Source: Tardiphaga sp.
GTDB taxonomy: Bacteria; Pseudomonadota; Alphaproteobacteria; Rhizobiales; Xanthobacteraceae
Assembly: GCF_028290495.1 (NCBI RefSeq)
Contig: NZ_JAQGJT010000047.1
Span: forward strand, 60,231 to 124,230
Reading direction: 5' to 3'
DNA: 64,000 nt
In this document: positions 34,301 through 41,610 of the stretch, one piece after another
Numbering within the stretch: position 1 is the first letter of the stretch
Layout: each line of letters begins with the position of its first letter
Notes under the pieces: generated by a model
The model's database searches: none
Told to the model about the DNA's origin: nothing
What the model saw: only the letters and a program-made list of their open reading frames with translations
Made by a program: the position numbers and the translations under genes

Positions 34301-34496
34301 TGACCTGCGCTTCCAGCTCGGCGGGCGCCGCGCCGAATTGCGACACCGCGACCGAGATCACCGGGATATCGGCTGAGGGCAACCGCGTGATCGCCAGTTT
34401 GGTGAAGCTGATCCAGCCCAGCGCCAGCAGGATCACGGAGAACACGATGGACGGCAGCGGATGGCGGATCGACCAGGCGGAGATGTTCAGGGACAT
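31389..34496 (-). CDS. RND (HAE-1/AcrB-type) efflux permease
   Basis: 1035-residue inner-membrane proton-driven pump. Features: N-terminal MSLNISAWSIRHPLPSIVFS, two large periplasmic loops, TM4 GILVDDAIVEIENIVRHM with the proton-relay Asp pair, TM10-11 GIVTKNAIMLVEFAVEA, and the conserved GMMPSALAWGAGGEFRSPMA. The start overlaps the stop of the upstream adaptor by one base (TAATG), and the stop overlaps the downstream adaptor. No outer membrane factor gene is in the window. The substrate (drug, lipid or metabolite) is not predictable. Confidence 0.94.
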   Translation of the reverse strand: MSLNISAWSIRHPLPSIVFSVILLALGWISFTKLAITRLPSADIPVISVAVSQFGAAPAELEAQVTKTIEDGVSGVEGVRHIASSITDGLSVTTVQFALETNTDRALNDVKDAITRVRSNLPQNVNEPLIQRVDVIGLPIVTYAAISPGKTPEQLSYFVDDVVKRSLQGVRNVAQVERIGGVEREILVSLDPDRLQAAGLTAVDVSRRLRGTNVDLAGGRAEIGKNDQAIRTLAGAKTLNELAGTMISLPSGGEVRLEDLGTVTDTIADRRTFARFNGEPVVALGIKRSKGASDVVVAAAVQKRIDALKDAYPDVDLKLIDTSVDFTKGNYDAAMSTLFEGAILAVIVVFLFLRDFRATVIAAISLPLSIFPAFWVMDLLGFSLNLVSFLAITLSTGILVDDAIVEIENIVRHMRMGKSPYRAALEAADEIGLAVIAISLTIIAIFAPASFMSGIAGQFFKQFGITVSVQVFFSLLAARFVTPVLAAYFLKDHPHDDPPPGRILRTYTRLVTLSVRHYYVTVLIGIGIFALSIWSIQLLPQGFLPAQDSARSLLAMELPPGSQLAFTEKTTEEIVQRLRKRPEIRSVFVDGGRVPPGLQEVRRASLIINYTPKGDRKITQRALELDIGRELESVPDIRYWFLDENGLRAISLVVTGTDVNIVSNVANELATQMKRIPMIANVISETSLDRPELRVQPRADLAARLGVSTESLSETIRVATIGDVGPALAKFDAGDRLVPIRVQLEDSARGDLSVLEQLRVPLGGGRGGVPLSVVADIKLDQGPTSINRYDRERQATVAADLVGTAALGDAMKAIYDLPVMKSLPKNVSVKQSGDAESLNELSAGFATAISAGLMMVYAVLVLLFGTFLQPITILFSLPLSIGGAIMALLVTGKQLTTPVWIGILMLMGIVTKNAIMLVEFAVEAIREGKPRDVAIIDAGMKRARPIVMTTIAMAAGMMPSALAWGAGGEFRSPMALAVIGGLIFSTLLSLIFVPAMFMMMDDVGEISWRYGKKLLTSTGDEDRPTLPPATEPRVK

Positions 34497-35416
34497 TAGC
34501 GCACCCGCGGTCGGTCGAGTTCATCGACAAGCATGGTCTTCACCTGGTCGCCGTCATGCAGCGAGGAGCCGGCATCGGCGACGACGATGTCGCCGACATC
34601 GATGCCTTCGATAATTTCGGTCGCGGTGTCGGAGGTCAGGCCCACCTTGACCCTGCGGGTCTCGATAGTGCCGCCTTTGACCACTTGCACCGTGAGATGG
34701 TCGATCGCGGAGCGCGGAATCGAGACGCCGCAACTGCGCCTGGCGTCGATGGCCGCGCGGGCAAAGGTCCCGACCCGCAGTCCAGGATTGGACGAGAATG
34801 ACAGCCGGACGTGGCCGAGCTGGGTGACGCGGTCGATCTGCGGCGACACCACGCGGACCTTGCCGACCACGTCGGACTGGTCGTCGCGGCTGATCCGCGC
34901 GATGGCGCCGGCATTGAGCTTCATGACGTGAATGCTGGGCACCTCGGCATCGAGCTCGATGTCACCGCCGACCGCGATCTTGAACATCGGCCCGGCCTGC
35001 GGCGATGCCGGCGCGCCGGCAATGATGTTGACTGACGTGACGAGGCCGGCGGCCGGCGCACGTACACTTGCCGGATTGGAGCGTGGGGCGCCGGCGACCA
35101 TCGGCACCAGCCGCGCCAGTTCCTGGTTTTCGGTGACGCTGTCGCCTTCGCGGACCAGGACTTCCGACACTTTCGCGCCTTCGCTATCGACGCCGGTGAC
35201 GGCCTCCCGGCGCGGCACGATGAAACCGGTCACCCGCACCATGTCGGAGAAGCAGGCGTTTATCGCCTTGGCGACCAGTACCATCGCGCCGCCCGGCGAC
35301 ACCGATCCGCTCGGCGATGAACTGTCGGCGGCGTCAGCGGTACCGCTTCCCGTAACGAGATGGGCCGCTAGGGCTAAAGTGGCGAGAGGTGTTGCGAAGC
35401 AGGCGAGGGGCTTCAT
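34496..35416 (-). CDS. RND efflux periplasmic adaptor subunit, short, first in operon
   Basis: 306 residues with a signal peptide. Lipoyl halves lie at about 80-103 (AKVSEVLVREGDSVTENQELARL) and 117-150, joined by about 13 residues (PMVAGAPRSNPAS), again with no room for the coiled-coil hairpin. C55 (ACFSD) and C229 (RSCGVSIP) line up with the cysteines of the second adaptor. The two adaptors are clearly homologous but diverged, so this is an old duplication or a hetero-adaptor pair. It leads the operon adaptor-pump-adaptor. Confidence 0.85.
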   Translation of the reverse strand: MKPLACFATPLATLALAAHLVTGSGTADAADSSSPSGSVSPGGAMVLVAKAINACFSDMVRVTGFIVPRREAVTGVDSEGAKVSEVLVREGDSVTENQELARLVPMVAGAPRSNPASVRAPAAGLVTSVNIIAGAPASPQAGPMFKIAVGGDIELDAEVPSIHVMKLNAGAIARISRDDQSDVVGKVRVVSPQIDRVTQLGHVRLSFSSNPGLRVGTFARAAIDARRSCGVSIPRSAIDHLTVQVVKGGTIETRRVKVGLTSDTATEIIEGIDVGDIVVADAGSSLHDGDQVKTMLVDELDRPRVR

Positions 35417-35510
35417 TGCGGGATCGATCCACCGGTAATGTTGCGCCGCGCAGGACAGCGGGCGCGCGAGGTAGTCTTTGTCGTTTTATACGGGAATGCC
35501 GTCATTCGCC

Positions 35511-35545
35511 AAAACAAACAGCGTCCCGCGATTGCGCGGAACGCT
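35511..35545 (-). terminator. rho-independent terminator of the OmpA-like gene
   Basis: On the minus strand AGCGTTCCGCG pairs with CGCGGGACGCT (one mismatch) around CAAT, followed by GTTTGTTTTG. It lies about 40 bases after the OmpA-like stop and separates that gene from the efflux operon. Confidence 0.88.
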
Positions 35546-35586
35546 GCGATGCGACGATCGGCAGCAGCCGATGCAGGTTCATGCTG

Positions 35587-36243
35587 TTACTTGGACGCGG
35601 TGGTCTTGTTCGCGATGTTGACCACCTGAACGCGGCGGTTGGCGGGATCCATCGGGTTGGCGGTGTCCTTCGGCTTGTTCTTGCCGTAGCCGACGGTGAC
35701 CAGATCGGCGCCGGTCAGGCCGTATTTCTCGGTGAGGTAACGCTTGATGGCGTCGGCGCGGCGCTCCGACAGGTCCTGGTTATAGGCCTCACCGCCGACG
35801 CCGTCAGTGTGGCCGGCAACGACGAACGTCGATCCCTTGAGGTCGTCGTTCGACAGCGCCTTGCCGAGCGCCTCGACCGCCGGCAAGGCCCTCTTGCTGA
35901 TGCTGGCCGAATTGTAGTCGAAGGTGATTTCGAGATCGATCTTCGGCTTGGTCTGGGCGATCTCCGCGATCTGCTCCCGCTCGACGGCGGATAGCGAACG
36001 GCTGTTGCGGTTGCGAAGGCTGTCGACGAACTTGCCTTCGGCGGCGTTGACCGCGGGTTCCGTCGGCGGGGCCATCGACAGGCCGCGGGTGACCGGCTTC
36101 TTCGGCGCCAGCGCCCGCAGGATCTGATCCGAGGTGACATCATCGGCGGCCGCGGCCATTCCGGCTGAAACCGTGAGTGCTGCGCTGATCATGGCAATGG
36201 CGCGAAAGGTCTTGAGATTGCAGCGTCCGGTCATCATTGACAT
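35587..36243 (-). CDS. OmpA family peptidoglycan-associated protein
   Basis: 218 residues from the ATG at 36243 (AGGGGATG upstream). After a signal sequence (about 1-35) and a short linker comes a C-terminal OmpA-like domain (about 105-215): FDYNSASISKRALPAVEALGKAL, VAGHTDGVGGEAYNQDLSERRADAIKRYL and VGYGKNKPKDTANPMDPANRRVQV, with the Asp and Arg that bind diaminopimelate. There is no N-terminal barrel, so it is a soluble periplasmic or lipid-free peptidoglycan binder. Upstream, on the same strand, is the caspase-like protein. Confidence 0.9.
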   Translation of the reverse strand: MSMMTGRCNLKTFRAIAMISAALTVSAGMAAAADDVTSDQILRALAPKKPVTRGLSMAPPTEPAVNAAEGKFVDSLRNRNSRSLSAVEREQIAEIAQTKPKIDLEITFDYNSASISKRALPAVEALGKALSNDDLKGSTFVVAGHTDGVGGEAYNQDLSERRADAIKRYLTEKYGLTGADLVTVGYGKNKPKDTANPMDPANRRVQVVNIANKTTASK

Positions 36244-36354
36244 GGCTGCATCCCCTGAATGAACTGGTTTCAAAAACTCGTTTTTGATCTCAGCCGGCCG
36301 AGCCCAATTCTGCGGCCTGTCTTCAATAGTGTCCTGTCGCGCGCCGCGGGTTCA

Positions 36355-36382
36355 AACGGGCTGCGATTAATTGCAGCCCGCG
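36355..36382 (-). terminator. possible terminator hairpin after the caspase-like gene
   Basis: GGGCTGC/GCAGCCC arms (36359-36380) around an AT-rich loop. The minus-strand reading continues CCCGTTTGAAC, a short T-run. Weak but correctly placed, about 50 bases after the stop. Confidence 0.4.
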
Positions 36383-36429
36383 GCATAGTCTTCTGTAGAA
36401 CGATAGCGCGCGTTCTATCGAACGCCGTG

Positions 36430-37881
36430 CTACCGCACGCCGTAACCAGCGAACTCCTTGACGATATCCGGGTCCATTGCCTTGGCGTTGTTGATGTCGA
36501 GATCGCCTTCGGCGGCCGCCCCGGAGCGCTGCTTGGCGAGGCCGCGGCCATAGAGCGACGATGTCAGCCGCGGATTGATCTTCAGTGCGTCGTCGAAATC
36601 GACGATCGCATTTTTGCTCTGGCCGTTCTTGAGGTTGACCAGCCCGCGGCTGTCGAGCGCGTCGACGAAATTCGGCCGCAGTCGCAGAGCCTCGTTGCAA
36701 TCTTTCAACGCAGCGGCGAGATCGTTGATCACGGCGCGGACCCAGCAGCGGTTGTTGAGGGCTTCGACGTCCTTGGGGTTAAGCCGGATCGTCGCGTCAA
36801 AATCCTTGGCGGCCAGCGCATAGGCGCCCTTGCTGGCATAGACCTGGCCGCGGCGATACAGCGCGCCGCCGTCCTCGGGATTGTCGACCAGCTTGGCGTT
36901 GAGCGACTTCACGGTTGGATCCTGCGCCAGCGCCAGCGCGATCTTGCTCTCGTCGCGCGGTGGTTCGGCGGCCGGGACGACGGCGTCGACCTTCGGCGCA
37001 GGCGGTGCGGCGGCAGGGGGCGTCACAGGCGCAACGGGTTTGGCGACTTCGGCCGGGGGCAGAAGCAGCGCTGGCTTCGGTGCCGGCGTCGGGCGCGCGC
37101 CTGGCGGGAAGGCAAAATCCTCCGCGAGGGATGAAGAGATCCACGGCACCTGCTCGCTGCGCGAGGCTCTGGTGACGCTGACGCGGGTGCGATTCAACGC
37201 GTCCTCCGCGGTGAGGTCGGGCGACTTGATCTCTTTCAGCAATTCGCCGACGAACAGGCTGTGTTCAGTGCCGGCGTCGCTGACCACCGAACTCAGCGCC
37301 GCCGAGTACATGACCAGCGTGCCGCCCGGCGCGATCACCGGCGCCAGACCTGCGGAAAAGCTGCGGAACCGGCGCTCATAGGGATTGCGCCGGGAAGCGT
37401 CGAGCAGCGCGATCTTGATCCCGGCGCCGCGGCCGTTGATGTCGTTGAGGATGGTCTCGAGGCTGAAGCCGTCGCGCCGCACGTCCGGTTCGGTCCAGAT
37501 CTGGGCATCGACCGGGAGCAGGTAGCTCTGCCGCGCCGACTGCACACCGAAGCCGCTGAAGAACACCAGCGCGACCGAGCCCGGCTTGAGCTTGCCGTGG
37601 AACCTGTCGAGCGCGCGGCGCATCGCCTCGCCCGAAAGGTTTTCGCCGACATCGACTTCGAAGCCATTGCGCTTCAACTCGGCGGCGACATCGCGGGCAT
37701 CGTTGATCGGTTCCTTGAGCGGCGCTTCGGCATCGGGATATTTGGCGTTGCCGATCACCAGCGCAAAGCGTCCGGCATTGCTGTCGGCGGCCAGAGCCGA
37801 CGCGGCGGCCGAGAATAGCAGGCCGACTAGAAAGGCGAACAGAACGGTAAGCAGGCCGACGATTGGGGAACCCGTTTTCAT
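36430..37881 (-). CDS. caspase-fold (peptidase C14) protein with C-terminal TPRs, catalytic dyad lost
   Basis: 483 residues from MKTGSPIVGLL at 37881, with a signal/anchor segment (about 7-32). The caspase p20-like domain (about 36-260) has RFALVIGNAKYPD, PLKEPINDARDVAAELKRNGF and YLLPVDA, typical of bacterial caspase homologues. The catalytic His motif SGHG reads SGFG (F111) and the catalytic DAC reads DAS (S163), so protease activity is very unlikely. A Pro/Ala linker and three or four TPRs (about 345-475) follow. Predicted periplasmic scaffold or ligand-binding pseudoenzyme. Same strand as the OmpA-like gene below. Confidence 0.88.
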   Translation of the reverse strand: MKTGSPIVGLLTVLFAFLVGLLFSAAASALAADSNAGRFALVIGNAKYPDAEAPLKEPINDARDVAAELKRNGFEVDVGENLSGEAMRRALDRFHGKLKPGSVALVFFSGFGVQSARQSYLLPVDAQIWTEPDVRRDGFSLETILNDINGRGAGIKIALLDASRRNPYERRFRSFSAGLAPVIAPGGTLVMYSAALSSVVSDAGTEHSLFVGELLKEIKSPDLTAEDALNRTRVSVTRASRSEQVPWISSSLAEDFAFPPGARPTPAPKPALLLPPAEVAKPVAPVTPPAAAPPAPKVDAVVPAAEPPRDESKIALALAQDPTVKSLNAKLVDNPEDGGALYRRGQVYASKGAYALAAKDFDATIRLNPKDVEALNNRCWVRAVINDLAAALKDCNEALRLRPNFVDALDSRGLVNLKNGQSKNAIVDFDDALKINPRLTSSLYGRGLAKQRSGAAAEGDLDINNAKAMDPDIVKEFAGYGVR

Positions 37882-38111
37882 ATCAGTCCGTCCATCCCAA
37901 GCGCGCGATAAGGCACGTCCGGCGTGGGCCTGGGGGCGCGCTGACGACATTATCAAACCGCCGGGGTGGCGGCTGTCAACCGCGGTGGTTGGTAGTGCGT
38001 CGAAACGCTACGCATTGACCTGCGTGTGGTGCGTCGCTTCGATGGGAAGTGTTAGTACGCCGTGCCCAGCATCAGGACGAACTGCCGACCCCACCAGAAG
38101 TCGGTGCAATT

Positions 38112-38327
38112 ATGGGAGGCGTGCTGCGGAGTGGCGCGGCGGCGGTCGCGAAGAACTGGACCGTGCGAACCGAGGCGAACTATTTCAACATGGGAACAGA
38201 GCGCTACGACGTTGCCGCCGTCCCGGCCCTGAGCGGCTTCGCCGTGGACGTCAAGCAGGCCGGCTTCATCTCCACCGTCGGTGTGGACTACCACTCCGCG
38301 CTGACCCTGGTGACGGCAAAGTACTGA
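38112..38327 (+). pseudogene. remnant of an Omp25/RopB-like outer membrane barrel gene (C-terminal part)
   Basis: An open stretch of about 71 residues encodes only the last strands of a barrel: NWTVRTEANYFNMGTERYDV, GFISTVGVDYHSALTLVTAKY-like ending, comparable to the ...NYHF...VVAKY end of the two barrel proteins at 5582 and 7146. No signal peptide or earlier strands are found upstream. A hairpin (ATCGGGCGG/CCGCCCGAT, 38357-38386) follows it, possibly the old terminator. Confidence 0.5.
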
Positions 38328-38356
38328 TCGGCGCAACCGGCTGTCCTGGCGATAAT

Positions 38357-38386
38357 ATCGGGCGGTCGCATCGGCGGCCGCCCGAT
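38357..38386 (+). terminator. hairpin after the barrel remnant
   Basis: Nine-base arms ATCGGGCGG and CCGCCCGAT with a 12-base loop; no T-tract follows. Likely a degraded terminator of the remnant gene. Confidence 0.4.
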
Positions 38387-38511
38387 GTGCGTTGCGGCCC
38401 GCACGGTCTGCTCTCTGCCGGAACATCGAGTTGACGCCCGCAGCGGCGAGGCGTTTAGTCGCTCCCAATCAAGGCGCGGAATCGCGCCAGGCGTCAGGGA
38501 GAGACCGCCGC

Positions 38512-40119
38512 ATGGGGCAAATCCCCACCCAGTTCGGCTATCGCCGCCATCCCGATCAGGACCGGCGTGACGCAGCGCATCATCCGGTGGTCGTGGTGGG
38601 GGCCGGTCCCGTCGGCCTGTCGCTGGCGATCGATCTGGCGCAGCGCGGCCAACCCGTGGTGCTGCTCGACGACGCCGACCGGATCGGCGACGGTTCGCGC
38701 GCGATCTGTTTCTCGAAACGCTCGCTGGAACTGTGGGACCGACTCGGCGTCGCGGACCGCATGATCGAGAAGGGCGTGGTCTGGAAAGTAGGCAAGATCT
38801 TTCTCGGCCCCGATCTGCTGTACCAGTTCGATCTCTTGCCTGACGCCGGCCACAAGATGCCGGCGTTCATCAACCTGCAGCAATATTACGCCGAAGCCTT
38901 TCTGGTCGATCGCGTGCAGCAATTGCCCGAGATCGATCTGCGCTGGCGCAACAAGGTCACCGCGCTGCGCCAGCACAACGATCATGCCGAGTTGACCATC
39001 GCGACGCCGGATGGCGACTATACGCTGCGCGCGGATTATGTGGTGGCGTGCGACGGCGCGCGTTCCGGGCTTCGCGGCATGGTCGGCGCGGAGTTCAACG
39101 GCGAGCAGTTCGAGGACCAGTTCCTGATCGCCGACATCAAGATGACCGCGGGCGATTTCCCGACAGAGCGCTGGTTCTGGTTCGACCCGCCGTTCCATGC
39201 CGGGCAATCCGCGCTGCTGCACCGCCAGCCCGACAATGTCTGGCGGATCGATTTGCAGCTTGGCCCCGACGCCGATCCGGCGGTCGAGCGGCTGCCGGAG
39301 AATGTCCGGCCGCGGGTTGCGCGGATGCTGGGCCATGACGATTTCGCCTTCGAGTGGATCTCGATCTACAAGTTCCAGTGCCGCCGCATGCAGCGTTTCC
39401 TGCACGAGCGCGTCATCTTTGCCGGCGACGCCGCGCATCAGGTCTCGCCGTTTGGCGCACGCGGCGCCAATTCCGGGCTGGAGGATGCCGAGAATCTGGC
39501 CTGGAAACTGGCGATGATTCTGCGCAAGGAAGCGCCGGTCTCGCTGCTGGCAAGCTACGACGCCGAGCGCGGGCTTGCCGCCGACGAGAATATCCGGGCG
39601 TCGACGCGGTCCACCGATTTCATCGCGCCGCATTCGCCACAGGAACGCCGGCTGCGTCAGGCGGTGTTATCGCTGGCGAAGGAGGCGGAATTCGCCCGCC
39701 GTATGATCAATGGCGGAAGGCTATCGACGCCATCGATCTACGAATCGCCACTGTCCACGGCCGATACGGAAGAATGGAACAGCGGACCAAAGCCCGGCGC
39801 GCATCTGCTCGACGCGCCGCTTGCGACCGGTGACGGCGCACATGTGTTTCTCTCGGAATGCTTCGCCCAGGCCGGCCGCGGCTTCACCGTTCTGCAGTCG
39901 GACGGTGCGGCGATCGAACTTCCCGAGGGCGTGGCGCGTCTGGTCGTAGGCAACGATGCGGCGCTGCGCGATGAGACAGGGCTGTTTCAGGCGCGTTACG
40001 GGGCTGATCCCGGGGCGGCCTATCTGCTGCGCCCGGATGGCTACGTCGCCGCGCGCTTCCATCATCCGACGCCGGGTGCAATTCGCAGCGCCGTGGCGCG
40101 CGCGAGCGGATGCGTATGA
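38512..40119 (+). CDS. FAD-dependent aromatic monooxygenase (PheA/TfdB/MhpA type)
   Basis: 535 residues from ATG 38512 with AGGGAGA upstream. Flavin hydroxylase of group A: FAD motif VVVVGAGPVGLSLAIDLAQRG (about 25-45), ACDGARSGLR (DG motif) and FAGDAAHQVSPFGARGANSGLEDAENLAWKL (GD motif), with a C-terminal thioredoxin-like domain. Uses NAD(P)H and O2 to hydroxylate an aromatic ring. Being upstream of hydrolase and homogentisate dioxygenase genes, it probably feeds aromatic catabolism; the exact substrate is not known. Confidence 0.9.
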   Translation: MGQIPTQFGYRRHPDQDRRDAAHHPVVVVGAGPVGLSLAIDLAQRGQPVVLLDDADRIGDGSRAICFSKRSLELWDRLGVADRMIEKGVVWKVGKIFLGPDLLYQFDLLPDAGHKMPAFINLQQYYAEAFLVDRVQQLPEIDLRWRNKVTALRQHNDHAELTIATPDGDYTLRADYVVACDGARSGLRGMVGAEFNGEQFEDQFLIADIKMTAGDFPTERWFWFDPPFHAGQSALLHRQPDNVWRIDLQLGPDADPAVERLPENVRPRVARMLGHDDFAFEWISIYKFQCRRMQRFLHERVIFAGDAAHQVSPFGARGANSGLEDAENLAWKLAMILRKEAPVSLLASYDAERGLAADENIRASTRSTDFIAPHSPQERRLRQAVLSLAKEAEFARRMINGGRLSTPSIYESPLSTADTEEWNSGPKPGAHLLDAPLATGDGAHVFLSECFAQAGRGFTVLQSDGAAIELPEGVARLVVGNDAALRDETGLFQARYGADPGAAYLLRPDGYVAARFHHPTPGAIRSAVARASGCV

Positions 40120-40328
40120 TGCCGCTGTCGACGCAATCGAATTTCGCCGATCCGGATTCGGCCTACCGCCAGATCGTCGAGGCGCACCGCGGGCTCAACG
40201 ACGCGCAGAGTGTCGCGCTCGACGCCGCTTTGGTGCTGGTTCTCGCCAACCACATCGGCGACGCGGACGTGCTGCGCGAGGCCATCGCACTGGCGAAGCG
40301 ACGGTTGCCGGAGAGCCCGGCGCGATGA
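40116..40328 (+). CDS. DUF2783 family small protein
   Basis: 70 residues (MMPLSTQSNFADPDSAYRQI...), with ALVLVLANHIGDADVLREAIALAK in the middle. The ATG at 40116 overlaps the monooxygenase stop by 4 bases (ATGA), so it is translationally coupled. From memory this matches DUF2783, which travels with FAD monooxygenases of aromatic pathways. No catalytic residues; perhaps an accessory or stability factor (inference). Confidence 0.82.
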   Translation: MMPLSTQSNFADPDSAYRQIVEAHRGLNDAQSVALDAALVLVLANHIGDADVLREAIALAKRRLPESPAR

Positions 40329-40337
40329 ATATCCCCG

Positions 40338-40466
40338 GTCATTCCGGGGCGCGAGCAGCGGAGTTGCGAGCGAATCCGGAAACCAGAAGTGGTGATGAGC
40401 ACCTCGGGATTCCGGGTCTGCACTCCAGCCGGCTTTGCCGGCTGAAACGCATCCCGGAAGGACAAC
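40338..40466 (-). repeat. family D intergenic palindromic repeat, copy 1
   Basis: Starts GTCATTCCGGGGCGCGAGC and ends ATCCCGGAAGGACAAC; contains GGATTCCGGGT and CCGGCTTTGCCGG. Its reverse complement aligns along its length with the copy at 56121-56239. It lies between DUF2783 and the hydrolase gene, ending 26 bases before the latter's start. Confidence 0.85.
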
Positions 40467-40491
40467 GTTGAAATACAAAGGAACTGAACGC

Positions 40492-41442
40492 ATGACCAAA
40501 GGCTTCGCATCGACCGCCGACATGGCGGAGAAGAAAATCACCTTCTCCGAGATCGGCACCGACCTCTTCGCCTTCACCGCCGAGGGGGATCCGAACTCCG
40601 CGGTGATTGTCGGCGACGACGGCTGCATCGTGTTCGACGCACAGGCCACGCCGGCGATGGCCAACAAGGTGATCGAGCGGGTCCGCACCGTCACCGACAA
40701 GCCGATTAAATATGTCGTGCTGTCGCATTATCACGCGGTGCGCGTGCTCGGCGCGTCGGCCTATCAGGCGGAGGGGGTGGTCGCTTCCGCGGAAACCCAT
40801 CGTCTTGTGCAGGAAAGGGGACAGCAGGACTGGGATTCCGAATTCGGCCGCTTCCCGCGGCTGTTCCAGGATGCCGAAAGCATCCCCGGACTGACCTGGC
40901 CGACGCTGACCTTCGAAGGCGAGATGTCGATCTATCTCGGCCGCCGCGAGGTGAGGCTGATGCAGCTTGGCGCCGGGCACACCTCCGGCGATATCGTCGC
41001 CTGGGTGCCGGACGCTCAGGTGATGTTTTCCGGTGACCTGATTGAATATCATTCGGCCTGCTATTGCGGCGATGCACTGTTGCGCGAATGGCCCTCGACG
41101 CTGAACGAGATTCGCGAATTCAATCCGAAGGCCATCGCGCCCGGCCGCGGCGACGCCCTGAAGGGCCTCTCCACCGGTCGCGACGCCATCGCGATGACAC
41201 GCGATTTCGTCACCACGCTGTATGGTGCCGCCGAGAGCGCGGTGGCGAAAGGGCGTAGCCTGAAGGAGACGATGGCGGCATGCCGCGAGGTAATGGACCC
41301 GAAATTCGCCAGCTTCGCGATCTACGAGCACTGCCTGCCGTTCAACGTGTCGCGCGCCTATGATGAAGCCTCGGGCATCGACGACCCAGTGATCTGGACT
41401 GCCGAGCGCGACCGCGAAATGTGGGCGGCGTTGCAGGGGTGA
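40492..41442 (+). CDS. metallo-beta-lactamase-fold hydrolase with altered metal site
   Basis: 316 residues from ATG 40492 (AAAGGAA upstream). The fold signature is present (DGCIVFDAQATPAMANKVI, LGAGHTSGDIVAWVPD, MFSGDLIE), but the canonical HXHXDH reads HYHAVR (79-84), and the late His of PGHG reads PGRG (R219). H79, H81 and H163 plus D182 remain, so one metal site could persist while the second is lost. It belongs to the aromatic catabolism cluster, between the monooxygenase/DUF2783 pair and hmgA. Reaction unknown. Confidence 0.85.
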   Translation: MTKGFASTADMAEKKITFSEIGTDLFAFTAEGDPNSAVIVGDDGCIVFDAQATPAMANKVIERVRTVTDKPIKYVVLSHYHAVRVLGASAYQAEGVVASAETHRLVQERGQQDWDSEFGRFPRLFQDAESIPGLTWPTLTFEGEMSIYLGRREVRLMQLGAGHTSGDIVAWVPDAQVMFSGDLIEYHSACYCGDALLREWPSTLNEIREFNPKAIAPGRGDALKGLSTGRDAIAMTRDFVTTLYGAAESAVAKGRSLKETMAACREVMDPKFASFAIYEHCLPFNVSRAYDEASGIDDPVIWTAERDREMWAALQG

Positions 41443-41465
41443 GGCAGCATTCGAAAGGCAATTCC

Positions 41466-41591
41466 GTCATTGCGTGGAGCCAACGGGTCCGGCTTCGTCG
41501 GCCCGATGATAAACTCCGCGACGCGGCAATCCAGAGGCCGCAAACGCCGAAAGAACTGGATTGCTTCGTCGCAAGGGCTCCTCGCAATGAC
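41466..41591 (+). repeat. family C intergenic palindromic repeat, copy 1
   Basis: 126 bases from GTCATTGCGTGGAGC to GGCTCCTCGCAATGAC, inverted ends, with CTGGATTGCTTCGTCGCAAG inside. It shares this core with 53329-53453. Its right end lies only 19 bases before the hmgA start. Confidence 0.88.
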
Positions 41592-41610
41592 TGTTGAAAA
41601 GGAGGATGAG

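Noticed and set aside
33111..34376. 421-codon plus-strand open frame opposite the RND permease
   Set aside because: Composition is Asp/Arg/Gly-rich, typical of antisense frames; the permease motifs are on the minus strand.
38052..38468. Minus-strand open frame ending in an aromatic-rich tail (WWGRQFVLMLGTAY) near the barrel remnant
   Set aside because: The tail alone resembles a barrel strand, but the rest is Arg-rich and antisense to the remnant and the following region; not supported as a gene.
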